Notes: generated by a model not told the origin, from the sequence alone. Positions 10,242 to 22,126 are shown, counted from the stretch's first letter. The stretch: DNA of 64,000 nucleotides from Saccharomyces uvarum (GCA_947243795.1 OX365941.1:496001-560000); one strand, 5' to 3'. A program made the numbers and translations.

Positions 10242-10529
10242 AAATGAGTTTTTTCTCTCCTTCGAGGCGTAAACGACGGCATTTTTTCGCAGAAAATGTA
10301 AACAAAGTACTAGAAAGGTCAGCGTGAGAAAACCGCACCGCGTGATGTTTATAAACTTTGACTTTTCCAGATCTTCTATTTTTTCTCGCACCCCTCCCCC
10401 AGTATCGCTTGGTTTTTATATTTAAATACATAATACCAAGATTAAAATAACCAATTACTACTCCAAGTAAAAACCTCGCCGTTTTAGAAATAACCACAGT
10501 ATAATCTATTGCCTGAAAAAAAAATAGTT

Positions 10530-10603
10530 CATTCCTTTAATACTATCCAACTACTTTACACTCCTTTTAAACAGAAAACTATTCCAACTATTTCACACTC
10601 CTT
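10530..10603 (+). promoter_or_regulatory. Three Ssd1-type CNYTCNYT motifs in SUN4 leader
   Basis: CATTCCTT (10530-10537), CACTCCTT (10559-10566) and CACTCCTT (10596-10603) all fit CNYUCNYU, the motif of the RNA-binding repressor Ssd1. SUN-family wall mRNAs are known Ssd1 targets. The last two motifs sit in an imperfect ~38-nt duplication (about 10540-10605). All three lie upstream of the probable leader intron, so they would remain in the mature mRNA if transcription starts before 10530. Confidence 0.55.
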
Positions 10604-10633
10604 TAAGAATTGATTATTACCATCCAACAATCC

Positions 10634-12274
<1,641 letters not shown>

Positions 12275-13219
12275 TCTTTATCCTAGCATCGCCTTTGTTC
12301 AAGTAAAGTTGATTGTATCATTAATGTTTCTTACATACATATCTGGATTTTGCTGTCCAGTTTTTTTTTCACCTTATTTTTTATTTTTTTTATTTATTGT
12401 TTCAAAGACATAGAATCCTTTGTAATATTAAAGACAGTTGTTAAACCTACATATCGCAGAACTTTTCTCTAGTTACTATATAATCTGCATTTCAAAATTT
12501 TGTATGCCAATCACGTGCTCCTTCCTTTTCTCATAGAACAGTACCACTAGAAATTCAAGGCTATTCTCTCAAAGGCACTACCATTTCAAAACAAGGCGCG
12601 ACGGCTAGGCGCTAAAAAACAACAAACGGAGGCCCTTGACGATCACATGCCGCATAGCTTATCCCAATTCGGCAATACGGCGCCTTGCATCAGATGATTC
12701 ATACGGGGAAGGTAGCAAACGGGAAACAAAAAGACCCGTAATGACTCGGAATCGAACCTGCATCGGAGAAAACCGGCTACGTTACCCGCTCTCTACCGGA
12801 GAAAATCTCGACGATTTGTTCCGGCAACGGAAAAATTGCGCGTCACCCGGGAGGATACCGTCTATTTTGTTCCGTGAAGTGCCGTCATCCTGCATAGTTT
12901 TCTGCAGGGGGAGCGTCTTTGCACGTTTCTTTTTCCTGGTACCGGGAAGTTGCGGGCACTTTAGGGCAAAAGAAAAAGAAACTTCTCCGTGCCCTCATCG
13001 AGGATGATCCCAGAGTACGGTTTATCACTCTCATTAATATATAGTGTATATAACTGCCAAGGTTATATATACGCACTATTTCCTGCCATTTACGAACTTA
13101 TTTATTACATAACGGTTTTTATTAGTTCGGTCCTTCTGTGAACCACGCAAAAAGTTAGAAATATACACATATTTCCTCGAGGTCTTTAGCCCAAATACTA
13201 TACAAAAAGAGAAAGCATA
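12275..13219. promoter_or_regulatory. SUN4-AQR1 intergenic region
   Basis: 945 bases with the SUN4 3' end and the AQR1 promoter. Seen: a Reb1-type TTACCCG at 12782-12788, GC-rich patches with several CGG/CCG triplets (12660-12870) that could bind zinc-cluster regulators, and a TATA element (TTATATATACG near 13064) about 155 bases before the AQR1 ATG. A 123-codon ORF at 12636-13007 has no recognisable domain and overlaps these sites; I do not call it a gene. Confidence 0.5.
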
Positions 13220-14908
13220 ATGTCACGAAATAACAGTATATATACAGAGGACATCGAAATGTACCCCACATACAATGAACAGCACCTAACGAAGGAGTAC
13301 GCAAGACCTCATGACGAGGTGAAAAGTGAAAAGCTCCATTTTGACGACGGGTATGTCAACACTCATGGGACTTTGTCTAAAACCACCACAAGGGAAATAG
13401 AAGGCGATTTGGAATCCGAGACCTCTTCCCACTCCGGTGACGACAAACTGGATCCCTCGCAACCAATAACCACAGAAACGGGTGCACCATATACGTTGCT
13501 AAGCTACGGTCAGAAATGGGCGATGGTAGCAGTCCTAACCATGTGCGGGTTTTGGTCCTCCTTGGGGTCTCCAATCTATTATCCTGCTTTAAAACAATTA
13601 GAGAAGGAGTTCAATGTAGATGAAAATATGATTAACATTACCGTTGTTGTGTATTTGATGTTTCAAGGTATAGCACCCACGGTTTGTGGTGGGCTAGCTG
13701 ATTGTTTTGGGCGTAGACCTATCATTCTAGGTGGTATGTTAGTATATGTTGTGGCATCGGTTGGGTTGGCATGTGCTCCATCATACGGTGTTATCATCTT
13801 TTTGAGATGTGTTCAGAGTATTGGTATTTCTCCTACAATCGCTATTAGTTCCGGTGTTGTCGGGGATTTCACTTTAAAGCATGAAAGAGGTACTTTTGTC
13901 GGTGCTACATCTGGGTTTGTCTTACTTGGCCAATGTTTTGGTAGTCTTATCGGTGCTGTCCTGACAGCAAGGTGGAATTGGAGATCTATTTTCTGGTTTT
14001 TAACCATTGGTTGTGGTACTTGTTTTCTGATTGCGTTCTTTATTCTACCGGAAACAAAGAGGACCATCGCAGGTAATCTTTCCATCAGACCCAAAAGATT
14101 TATTAACAGAGCCCCAATTTTCCTTTTGGGCCCTGTCAAGAGAAGATTCAAGTATGATAATCCCGATTATGAGACATTGGATCCCACTATTCCCAAACTA
14201 GACTTGACATCTGCAATGAAAATTCTTGCACTACCTGAAATTATTTTGGCTTTATTCCCATCAGGGCTATTATTTGCCATGTGGACATTGATGCTTTCGT
14301 CTATTTCATCGGGGTTATCAGTGGGACCATATAATTATCGTTTAGTGATTATTGGTGTTTGTTATCTACCTGGCGGTATTGGTGGTTTATTGGGTTCTTT
14401 CTTCACAGGTAGGGTCATTGACATGTACTTTAAGAGAAAAGTGAAAAAATTTGAAGAAGACAAGGCGAACGGATTAATTCCACAAGATGCTGAAATTAAC
14501 ATGTTCAGGGTCCGTTTAGTATGTCTTCTACCTCAAAATTTCTTAGCTGTTATAGCATACCTTTTGTTCGGCTGGAGTATAGACAAAGGATGGAGAATCG
14601 AATCCGTTTTAATCACTTCATTCGTTTGTTCGTACTGTGCCATGAGTACACTATCAACATCAACCACGTTATTGGTGGATTTATATCCAACCAAATCATC
14701 TACAGCCAGTAGTTGTTTCAACTTTGTTAGATGTAGTTTGAGTACGATCTTCATGGGGTGTTTTGCCAAAATGAAAGCCTCAATGACCGTGGGTGGTACC
14801 TTCACATTCTTATGTGCATTGGTGTTTTTCTTCAACTTCCTAATGTTCATTCCAATGAAGTACGGTATGAAGTGGAGAGATGACAGATTGTTGAAACGTC
14901 AAACATAA
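13220..14908 (+). CDS. AQR1: MFS drug/acid exporter Aqr1
   Basis: 562 residues, plasma-membrane drug:H+ antiporter of the DHA1 (12-spanner) family. It confers resistance to short-chain monocarboxylic acids, quinidine and azoles and exports amino acids. An acidic soluble N-terminus of about 95 residues precedes the first membrane segment (WAMVAVLTMCGFWSS). Family motifs: GGLADCFGRRPIILGG (motif A), GFVLLGQCFGSLIGAVL (motif C, antiporter type), and LPETKRTI after segment 6. The last segment is near 530-550 and the protein ends LLKRQT. The S. cerevisiae protein as remembered is 586 residues with a longer basic C-terminal tail, so this one is about 24 residues shorter there. Confidence 0.95.
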   Translation: MSRNNSIYTEDIEMYPTYNEQHLTKEYARPHDEVKSEKLHFDDGYVNTHGTLSKTTTREIEGDLESETSSHSGDDKLDPSQPITTETGAPYTLLSYGQKWAMVAVLTMCGFWSSLGSPIYYPALKQLEKEFNVDENMINITVVVYLMFQGIAPTVCGGLADCFGRRPIILGGMLVYVVASVGLACAPSYGVIIFLRCVQSIGISPTIAISSGVVGDFTLKHERGTFVGATSGFVLLGQCFGSLIGAVLTARWNWRSIFWFLTIGCGTCFLIAFFILPETKRTIAGNLSIRPKRFINRAPIFLLGPVKRRFKYDNPDYETLDPTIPKLDLTSAMKILALPEIILALFPSGLLFAMWTLMLSSISSGLSVGPYNYRLVIIGVCYLPGGIGGLLGSFFTGRVIDMYFKRKVKKFEEDKANGLIPQDAEINMFRVRLVCLLPQNFLAVIAYLLFGWSIDKGWRIESVLITSFVCSYCAMSTLSTSTTLLVDLYPTKSSTASSCFNFVRCSLSTIFMGCFAKMKASMTVGGTFTFLCALVFFFNFLMFIPMKYGMKWRDDRLLKRQT

Positions 14909-15393
14909 CCACTATTACCGTCATGACATTAAAAAAAACCGACTATAAAGATAAACGTTAATCTGCATTTCCTAATCTAATAGACGCGTTTTTTTTTGCA
15001 TATATAGATATAGGCACAACTTCTTATAGACTTTCATGTATTTTTTTAAAATTAATCAAATATTCATTTTATTATCTTTTTAATCCCTTATTTTTTATTC
15101 TTCTGTCAAAGGACAATCGATGGCTGGATATTATCATGAGTTAAAAAAAAAGTACTATAATATATGTGAATATATATGTGAATATATATTTAAAAGCTTT
15201 TTTGTATAAATTCTATGCCCTATTCCTCCGTGTTGCAGATTTCATATTTTTATTTTGAACCTTTTTTTTCTTGGTAAACTGCTCTTACCATTATTACTTT
15301 ACATATGTATAGCTACAAAACTGCATTCTGAAGTGAAAAGTATTATGGACGAATGAAGTGTAAATAGTGTGATTTTTTATATTGATAATAAAA
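14909..15393. other. AQR1-YDJ1 convergent intergenic region
   Basis: 485 very AT-rich bases between convergent genes. It has poly-A and poly-T tracts and a short repeated ATATATGTGA (15163-15190). No gene or RNA feature is recognised. Confidence 0.6.
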
Positions 15394-16620
15394 TCATTGA
15401 GATGCACATTGAACACCTTCGCCACCTTGCTCTTCTTCATCTGAATCATAATTTGCCCCACCTCTAGCACGTGTTCTGTTGTATTTAGCTGGGTCAAAGT
15501 CTGCGAGTACACATTCGTCTACTGTAGCCTTCTTTGGAATGGTTGGGGTGGCTCTTGGAGGTAGAATTTCTTCTAGTTTTTTCAAGTTTTCTTCAGTTGT
15601 GAAATGATTTTCTGGGAACTTGATAGTGAACTTGACGATCAAGTTACCGTAACCACCGTATTTTGGAACTGGCATACCCTTACCTTCAATGACCTTACGC
15701 ATACCTGGGGCAATGACTTCACCTGGGACAATGCCCACTTTCAACCAGTCACCGGAAACATGTTCCAAGGCAAATTCACCGCCAGCAATAGCAGTCAATA
15801 GATCAATTTCGGCCTCATATACTAAATCATCACCATCTCTCTTGAAATGCTTGTGTGGTCTCTCAGAGACTAGGAAGACAACATCACCTGGGATGACATC
15901 TGGAGCTTGGTCTGCTTCACCCTTGAAGACGATTTTTTGGCCGTCCTTCATACCTGGTTCAACATGAACTTCCAAGATCTTTCTTTCGTTTTCGATTTTC
16001 TTACCGTTACAGGTTTTACAACGGTCCTTTGGATCAACGATATCACCAGTACCATGACAAGTGTCACACTCTGTTTGGAATCTTTGGATCATTGGGCCCA
16101 TTTGTCTTGTTACGAATTTAATACCTTGACCATTACAGCCAGTACATTTTTTAACGGCACCTTTCTTACCACCACGACCTTCACATTCTTTACATAGGAT
16201 TTGTTTGTTCAAAGCCAGCTTAGCGGTTCTACCCTTATACAATTCTTCAAGAGAAGCAGAAATTTCATGCTTGATATCTCTTCCTCTTTGAGGACCTTTT
16301 GGTCTTTGAGCACCACCAGCGCCGAAGAATTGTGAAAAGATATCGTCACCAAAACCGAAGCCACCACCTGGGAAACCACCGGCACCACCGGCACCGCTTA
16401 AACCATCTTCACCATATTGATCATATACTTCTCTCTTTTCAGAATCTGAAAGGATTTCATAGGCAGATGAAGCTTCTTTAAATTTTTCAGCAGCTTCCTC
16501 ACTTGGGTTCTTATCTGGATGGAATTTTAGTGCGCACTTTCTATAAGCTTTCTTGATTTCAACATCGGTGGCGGTGACAGAAACGCCTAGAATATCGTAA
16601 AATTTAGTTTCTTTAACCAT
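15394..16620 (-). CDS. YDJ1: Type I Hsp40 co-chaperone Ydj1
   Basis: 408 residues (yeast 409). Cytosolic DnaJ-type partner of Hsp70 Ssa and Hsp90; it stimulates ATP hydrolysis, delivers unfolded clients and helps mitochondrial/ER import. Domains: J domain (about 4-70) with the HPD motif in [10 protein letters not shown]; Gly/Phe-rich linker (about 72-105); a zinc-finger region with four CxxCxGxG-type repeats (about 143-208: [32 protein letters not shown]); C-terminal substrate-binding domain; and a C-terminal CASQ farnesylation box for membrane association. Confidence 0.97.
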   Translation of the reverse strand: MVKETKFYDILGVSVTATDVEIKKAYRKCALKFHPDKNPSEEAAEKFKEASSAYEILSDSEKREVYDQYGEDGLSGAGGAGGFPGGGFGFGDDIFSQFFGAGGAQRPKGPQRGRDIKHEISASLEELYKGRTAKLALNKQILCKECEGRGGKKGAVKKCTGCNGQGIKFVTRQMGPMIQRFQTECDTCHGTGDIVDPKDRCKTCNGKKIENERKILEVHVEPGMKDGQKIVFKGEADQAPDVIPGDVVFLVSERPHKHFKRDGDDLVYEAEIDLLTAIAGGEFALEHVSGDWLKVGIVPGEVIAPGMRKVIEGKGMPVPKYGGYGNLIVKFTIKFPENHFTTEENLKKLEEILPPRATPTIPKKATVDECVLADFDPAKYNRTRARGGANYDSDEEEQGGEGVQCASQ

Positions 16621-17261
16621 CTTTGGACGTTTGTTATTAATATTGGAAGTGGAATTCAGCTTGAGAAAATTTTAGTTATGTTCTATCAAATGATATGGAA
16701 ACAGATAAATAAAAAAAGAAATATGAAACAGTTATCAAATTAGATTCTTGTTTGTTCCTAAGAAGTATGGGAAAAAGACTTTTTGTGAACCTTTATTTAC
16801 AAAGATAAATTGTACTTTCTGTTAACAAGAATTACGTAGGCAATACTTAAATATAGTGAGTATTTACACGTCTTATAAGTAGGTGGATCAATCTTCAAAT
16901 TAAATACTTTCCATATTGTCGATGTTCTATGAGCTTTTCTTTCTTTTTTCAGAAAATGAAAAAATTTTCTATTTCTTCGATGGCCTTCTATAACTTCGTA
17001 CGAAAAATGTAAGTCACGTGCGTATCACGTGGGTACCATGATGCCAATTAGCACCGTATATATATACTGTCATATGCCTGGCTACAATGCGGTATAGGGG
17101 GTTTCTTTGTGAGTAGGCTATCTTGGCTTGCCCTGGCTTTGCAATTTAGTGGTTTGAGTGTTTGAAAACAAAATCGAAATAGGCCCTTTTTCCCTTAAAG
17201 CTTTGACAAAGAGTGTACCTAGATGATATAAGCTAGAAAAGGCCGGCAAAGAAGATCCCTA
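16621..17261. promoter_or_regulatory. YDJ1-MTQ1 divergent promoter
   Basis: 641 bases. Two perfect CACGTG boxes lie at 17015-17020 and 17026-17031, 11 bp apart centre to centre; both read GTCACGTG/TCACGTGG and fit Cbf1. A/T-rich sequence with GAA/TTC units around 16950-16985 may contain a degenerate heat-shock element for YDJ1. A TATA element (TATATATAC near 17059) precedes MTQ1 by about 200 bases. Confidence 0.5.
17015..17031. promoter_or_regulatory. Helically phased pair of CACGTG boxes
   Basis: Two CACGTG palindromes are separated by 5 bases, so their centres are 11 bp, one helical turn, apart. The first reads GTCACGTG, the preferred Cbf1 form. Pho4 or Tye7 could also use such E-boxes. 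Confidence 0.6.
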
Positions 17262-18203
17262 ATGCCTCGAATATCTCCATCGCTGCTAAGAAAGGCCTCG
17301 AGGATACGGCCTCGCTTACACCTTTTGCTCCCCGAGTGTAGAAGCCTCCAACAAGCCTCACTCGAGTACAAATGGCTTACTGAAGAACTGCCTCCAGATA
17401 AATCCATCCTGTCGGCCTGTTTACAGAGGTATAACCATACTCCATTACAGTACATCCTGGGTTCCCAACCATTTGGCCCTTTGGACATCATCTGTAAGCC
17501 CGGTGTTCTTATACCAAGATGGGAAACTGAGGAATGGGTGATGGAACTAATAACAACTATAAACAATTCAGCCCTATTCAACCACGGTACTCCTCTGCAT
17601 ATTTGTGATACCTGTACCGGAACAGGGTGTATTGCCCTTGCTTTGAATCATGGTATACCGAATTCTACCTTCACAGCCATTGATATCTCGAAGAAAGCGA
17701 TTGACTTGGTCAAACTAAATATACTAAAGAACAAAGTAGGCAAAGGCAGGCTTATACAACGAAATATATTATCTTCAACCCCTAGCAATGTCCCTCCACT
17801 TGATATAGACATACTTACCGGCAATCCTCCTTATATTCGAAAGCGTGATTTTAATAGAGATGTCAAAACCTCTGTAAGGCTGTTCGAACCGAAACTAGCA
17901 CTAGTGGGTGAGCTCGAATTTTATCAAAATCTAGTAGATCACTGGCTATCAAAGACTAATTCCTTCTTTTATGAAATCGGAGATACTGGTCAGTTTGAAT
18001 ATGTGGAAAACCGTATTAAAAGCGATTCCAAGCTGAGCCAAAGTTGGTCCATTGGCTTGAAATATGACTCTAATGGTAAACCAAGGGTTGTCTATGGGTT
18101 CAAAAACAACTTCAAAGGAGCTAGATTACTTCCATTCTTTAAATCTTTTGGGACGTTGAAGCATCTCGCAACTACTCCAAATAAGCACAATACTGGTGCT
18201 TAA
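17262..18203 (+). CDS. MTQ1: Mitochondrial release-factor glutamine methyltransferase
   Basis: 313 residues (yeast 314). S-adenosylmethionine-dependent N5-glutamine methyltransferase of the HemK/PrmC family; it modifies the GGQ glutamine of mitochondrial release factor Mrf1. The N-terminus is rich in Arg, Ser and Leu (MPRISPSLLRKASRIRPRL), a likely mitochondrial presequence. SAM-binding motif I is CDTCTGTGCIALAL (about 114-127), motif DIS follows, and the diagnostic catalytic NPPY is in LTGNPPYIRKRD (about 187-198). Confidence 0.95.
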   Translation: MPRISPSLLRKASRIRPRLHLLLPECRSLQQASLEYKWLTEELPPDKSILSACLQRYNHTPLQYILGSQPFGPLDIICKPGVLIPRWETEEWVMELITTINNSALFNHGTPLHICDTCTGTGCIALALNHGIPNSTFTAIDISKKAIDLVKLNILKNKVGKGRLIQRNILSSTPSNVPPLDIDILTGNPPYIRKRDFNRDVKTSVRLFEPKLALVGELEFYQNLVDHWLSKTNSFFYEIGDTGQFEYVENRIKSDSKLSQSWSIGLKYDSNGKPRVVYGFKNNFKGARLLPFFKSFGTLKHLATTPNKHNTGA

Positions 18204-18274
18204 TATATATATATACATAGATATCTATACGTTTACAGACCGGCAGGTTATGAGTACAAGCATTTTACAGGCAT

Positions 18275-19714
18275 CTATACTTTTTGCTTTTTAGCGTCGT
18301 GTTCTCCAATAGTGGCACCGCTAGACTCGACTTCCGCAGTAACTTCCGAGGTCGGTTCAGGGGCAGGTATAACCTTGTGACACCACATAAGGTATCCACC
18401 ACCACCTTTCATGGTCATTAAAGGATGTAACTTTCCTCTTATGCTTTGATATGGCCTACATCTGACCTCCAAAATCGATGGCGCTAAAAATCTCAAATCA
18501 GAGTATAAAGTATGAGCCAATTCCAACAAAGTTTCTTTGAATTGACCATAACATACAATAGGCCTTGAACCATGGACCTTCTCTGCTAACTTCGGTACCA
18601 CCGTTGGTAAATGAAGTGTAGTTGCCACTACAAGACCATCATATAAAAACTTTCCTGTTAATTCCATGACTTGTAATTGTGTGTTATACCACCTTAGTCT
18701 ACGGTAGTATGAATTCTTCTTACCACCTTTCAATGCACGTGCTTCCTCTTTAGGCAATGGTGTGAATCTCTCCTGGATTTCCTCCAGTGTAGGTGGTTCA
18801 AAAAAATCTAATAAGGATATGGTATGCACATGTTCCTTGATGAATTTCTCAGAATAATTAGCAAATTTCAGTAGGTCCAGGTTAGCGTGTTCGTTTTCAT
18901 GAATGACAACAACTTTACCTTTGGATTTACTTTCATTATCGCCACCAAACATTCTTTCCATCAGGAAATAAACTAATAAACCGCCAGTTTCATCCATACA
19001 CAGATAGTTTCCGTTTGGCTGAATGTTTCCGAGGTTTAATAACATTCCCATTGATTCTTGAGACATATCCAATATTCTCTGTATATCACCCTTATCAATC
19101 AAAAACTGTAGTAGGTTAGAACTACTTAGATATTCAACCGTGAAATATTTTGCGAACTTTTGCTTCTTTCTGTTGAGGTATTTTTCTTGAGAATATACAG
19201 TCTTGTTATGGAAACTTTTATGGGACTTAATAATCTTGTCAATGATTTCTTTACTAGATAAAGATTCTTGTTTCATTTTTTCGATTTCTCCAATGGTTAA
19301 CTCTTGAGCCTTACTGCCCATATTAACCAAATTCTGATTGGTAGCACTACTGTTAATGTTAGATAATTCAACAGAAATTGATTTTTCCTTAGTAGACAAT
19401 GGAGGTTCACTAGGACTGTCATCTTTATCATTACTTTCATCCTTAACCTCTTCTGATAATAGCCTTACCTTCCCGATTGGGATTTTGTTTTTTGGCTTGG
19501 AATCTGTTTTCCCAACGTCAGTAGACTCTTCATTGTCATAGTATATTTCAAATGTTAAACCAAATGGATATCCGATTATGTCGTTTACTTCGAAGGCACC
19601 AAATTTCCCCAATGATATAGAAGTATTGGGCTTTAGCTCCACTATCTTGTAGTTTTTGGATGGCAACCGTACAATAACGTATTGGTTGAAGTCTATAGTT
19701 GTCAACGGTTCCAT
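18275..19714 (-). CDS. GCD10: tRNA m1A58 methyltransferase non-catalytic subunit Trm6
   Basis: 479 residues (yeast 478). Partner of Gcd14/Trm61 in the nuclear enzyme that makes 1-methyladenosine at position 58 of tRNAs, needed for initiator tRNA-Met stability and thus GCN4 translational control. The N-terminal beta-barrel domain (IDFNQYVIVRLPSKNYKIVEL) and the C-terminal degenerate methyltransferase fold (from about 225; LCMDETGGLLVYFLMERMFGG) align with the family. It ends with a charged tail, DAKKQKV. It is transcribed divergently from NOP2 across a shared promoter. Confidence 0.96.
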   Translation of the reverse strand: MEPLTTIDFNQYVIVRLPSKNYKIVELKPNTSISLGKFGAFEVNDIIGYPFGLTFEIYYDNEESTDVGKTDSKPKNKIPIGKVRLLSEEVKDESNDKDDSPSEPPLSTKEKSISVELSNINSSATNQNLVNMGSKAQELTIGEIEKMKQESLSSKEIIDKIIKSHKSFHNKTVYSQEKYLNRKKQKFAKYFTVEYLSSSNLLQFLIDKGDIQRILDMSQESMGMLLNLGNIQPNGNYLCMDETGGLLVYFLMERMFGGDNESKSKGKVVVIHENEHANLDLLKFANYSEKFIKEHVHTISLLDFFEPPTLEEIQERFTPLPKEEARALKGGKKNSYYRRLRWYNTQLQVMELTGKFLYDGLVVATTLHLPTVVPKLAEKVHGSRPIVCYGQFKETLLELAHTLYSDLRFLAPSILEVRCRPYQSIRGKLHPLMTMKGGGGYLMWCHKVIPAPEPTSEVTAEVESSGATIGEHDAKKQKV

Positions 19715-20026
19715 TGCTCAGTACTATGTAGATTATGCGCTCGCTTTGCCAACGAATAAGACTCAATATACTAAAATAGCCACCGTTAAATCCCGTTGTT
19801 ATTATAGATCTCATCGATTTTTCAATGAAATTTTTCAGAATTTATAAAATCGTTACCCAGTTTCGACATGTCTGAAAAAAAATTTTTCACCTCATCGCGA
19901 GAATAGTTTTAAGATGAGCTTAGCTACCAGATACAGTTGTAGCTATCATATATATGAATTTGCAATTCTGGCGGAAGGTTTTTTTGTGTAGGTCAATATC
20001 AGCAGCATCTATAAACATAACAGAAA
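19715..20026. promoter_or_regulatory. GCD10-NOP2 shared ribosome-biogenesis promoter
   Basis: 312 bases. An RRPE-like GAAAAAAAATTTTTC (19874-19888) is followed by a perfect PAC core CTCATCGC (19891-19898) and a second PAC-type GATGAGCT (19913-19920). A further AATTTTTC/GAAATTTTTC pair is near 19820-19840. PAC (Dot6/Tod6) plus RRPE (Stb3) is the standard signature of yeast ribosome-biogenesis genes, which fits both flanking genes. Confidence 0.8.
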
Positions 20027-21889
20027 ATGGGTAGCAGACGTCATAAGAACAAGCAAGCCGCTCCACCAACCTTGGAGGAATTCCAAGCTAGAAAGGACAA
20101 AAAGGCTAATAGAAAGTTAGAAAAAGGAAAGAGACCTTCTGCCACGCAAGGTGATGAAGTTTCCGATAGAAAAAAGAAGAGATCGAAGCCATTCAACAAG
20201 AAATCCAGAAAACAAGAAGAAGAAGTTGTTGAAGAAGACAAAAACTTGCCAGAAGTTGATCTTGAAGCATTGTCTAAGGCCAGAAAATCATTGTTTGACG
20301 ATGACGAAGATGCTGATGAAGCAGGATCTGATGATGAAGAGCTAAAAGATGAGTTTGACTTGGAACAAGAATACGACTACGACGAAGACGAAGGTAATGA
20401 GGCTCATCCAATATTCTCAGATGATGATGATGATGAAGGTGATCTTGAAGAATTAAATGCCCAAAACATGGAAGCTCTTTCCAAGAAACTGGATGAAGAA
20501 GAAGCTGAAGAAGCTGAAGAAGCTGAAATGGAGTTAGTGGAGGCGGAACAAATGCAACCAAGAGCGGATGTCTTGCCAACCGAGGAACAAGAAGAAATGA
20601 TGGCTCAAGAACCACCTAATTTAACCTCTACCAGAACAAGAATGATCGAAATTGTCAAGGTCCTGGAAAATTTCAAGACCCTCGGTGCAGAAGGCAGATC
20701 CAGAGCAGAATACGTGGACAGGCTTCTAAAAGATATTTGTGAATATTTTGGTTATACACCATTTTTAGCCGAGAAACTATTCAATTTATTCTCACCAGCT
20801 GAAGCGATGGAATTTTTCGAAGCTAATGAAATTGCTAGACCAGTCACCATTAGAACTAATACACTAAAGACTAGAAGAAGAGATTTAGCCCAAACACTTG
20901 TAAATAGAGGTGTCAACCTACAACCTATTGGTTCTTGGACCAAGGTCGGTTTACAAATTTTCGATTCCCAGGTCCCAATTGGTGCTACCCCAGAATATTT
21001 AGCAGGCCACTATATCTTGCAAGCAGCATCATCCTTTTTACCAGTCATTGCTTTGGACCCCCATGAAAATGAACGTATTTTGGATATGGCAGCTGCACCA
21101 GGTGGTAAGACCACCTATATATCAGCCATGATGAAAAATACTGGTTGCGTTTTTGCTAACGATGCCAATAAATCAAGAACCAAATCTTTAATTGCTAATA
21201 TCCACCGTCTAGGCTGTACCAACACTATCGTATGTAATTATGATGCCCGTGAATTCCCAAAAGTTATTGGTGGCTTTGATAGAATCTTATTGGATGCCCC
21301 ATGTTCTGGTACTGGTGTTATTGGTAAGGATCAATCTGTTAAAGTTTCCCGTACCGAGAAAGATTTCATTCAAATTCCACATCTACAAAAACAATTGCTT
21401 CTATCCGCTATTGACTCCGTTGACTGCAACTCCAAACATGGTGGTGTAATAGTATATTCAACATGTTCTGTTGCTGTGGAAGAGGATGAAGCTGTCGTAG
21501 ATTACGCATTGAGAAAAAGACCAAATGTCAAACTAGTCGAAACCGGTTTGGCCATCGGTAAAGAAGGGTTTACTAGTTTCAGAGGTAAAAAGTTCCATCC
21601 TAGTGTAAAATTAGCAAGAAGATACTATCCACATACCTATAATGTCGATGGGTTCTTTGTTGCCAAATTCCAAAAGACAGGTCCATCCACGTTCGATGAT
21701 AACCAAGCAAGTGCCAAAGAAAAGGAATTCGCCGCTAGAAAGGAAGCTTTGGAAGAAGGTATTATTCACTCTGATTTCGCTAGCTTCGAAGATGAAGAAG
21801 ATGAACAGTATATCAAGAAGTCTGTAAAGAACAATCTCTTGAGAAAGGGTGTTAATCCAAAGGCTAAAAAACCTTCCAATGAAAAATAA
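20027..21889 (+). CDS. NOP2: Nucleolar 25S rRNA cytosine-C5 methyltransferase Nop2
   Basis: 620 residues (yeast 618). Essential nucleolar enzyme that makes m5C in 25S rRNA and is needed for 60S subunit assembly. The N-terminal third is charged: a Lys-rich start (RRHKNKQ, KKKRSKPFNKKSRK) and strongly acidic stretches (about 85-145). The Rossmann-fold methyltransferase domain spans about 255-565, with the SAM motif LDMAAAPGGKTTYISA, motif IV LLDAPCSGTGVIG and motif VI YSTCSV, the last two giving the paired cysteines of m5C enzymes. The C-terminus is Lys-rich. Confidence 0.97.
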   Translation: MGSRRHKNKQAAPPTLEEFQARKDKKANRKLEKGKRPSATQGDEVSDRKKKRSKPFNKKSRKQEEEVVEEDKNLPEVDLEALSKARKSLFDDDEDADEAGSDDEELKDEFDLEQEYDYDEDEGNEAHPIFSDDDDDEGDLEELNAQNMEALSKKLDEEEAEEAEEAEMELVEAEQMQPRADVLPTEEQEEMMAQEPPNLTSTRTRMIEIVKVLENFKTLGAEGRSRAEYVDRLLKDICEYFGYTPFLAEKLFNLFSPAEAMEFFEANEIARPVTIRTNTLKTRRRDLAQTLVNRGVNLQPIGSWTKVGLQIFDSQVPIGATPEYLAGHYILQAASSFLPVIALDPHENERILDMAAAPGGKTTYISAMMKNTGCVFANDANKSRTKSLIANIHRLGCTNTIVCNYDAREFPKVIGGFDRILLDAPCSGTGVIGKDQSVKVSRTEKDFIQIPHLQKQLLLSAIDSVDCNSKHGGVIVYSTCSVAVEEDEAVVDYALRKRPNVKLVETGLAIGKEGFTSFRGKKFHPSVKLARRYYPHTYNVDGFFVAKFQKTGPSTFDDNQASAKEKEFAARKEALEEGIIHSDFASFEDEEDEQYIKKSVKNNLLRKGVNPKAKKPSNEK

Positions 21890-22126
21890 ACCTCCACGGA
21901 ATGTAGCAGCTGCTTCTAAGCATAGATTATTTTCTCTATATATATATATATGTTTCAATTTCCAGATATGTCTCACTGTATACTAATTCAATAAAAATAA
22001 TAGAGCCAACTAGTAATCGCACTTGGACAAAGAGATCATGACAGTTATCATCAAGTGTTTTTGCCTATACTTAATTACATATTTTGTCTATTCACCTATT
22101 TATTTTGGTTTCAGCTAACTTTCTTT

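Noticed and set aside
10414-10424. Perfect 11/11 ARS consensus match (TTTTATATTTA)
   Set aside because: Such matches are frequent by chance in AT-rich yeast DNA (another lies in FKH2 near 6133). No supporting origin structure was assessed.
12636-13007. 123-codon plus-strand ORF in the AQR1 promoter
   Set aside because: Composition is Arg/Pro-rich with no domain; it spans likely regulatory sequence.
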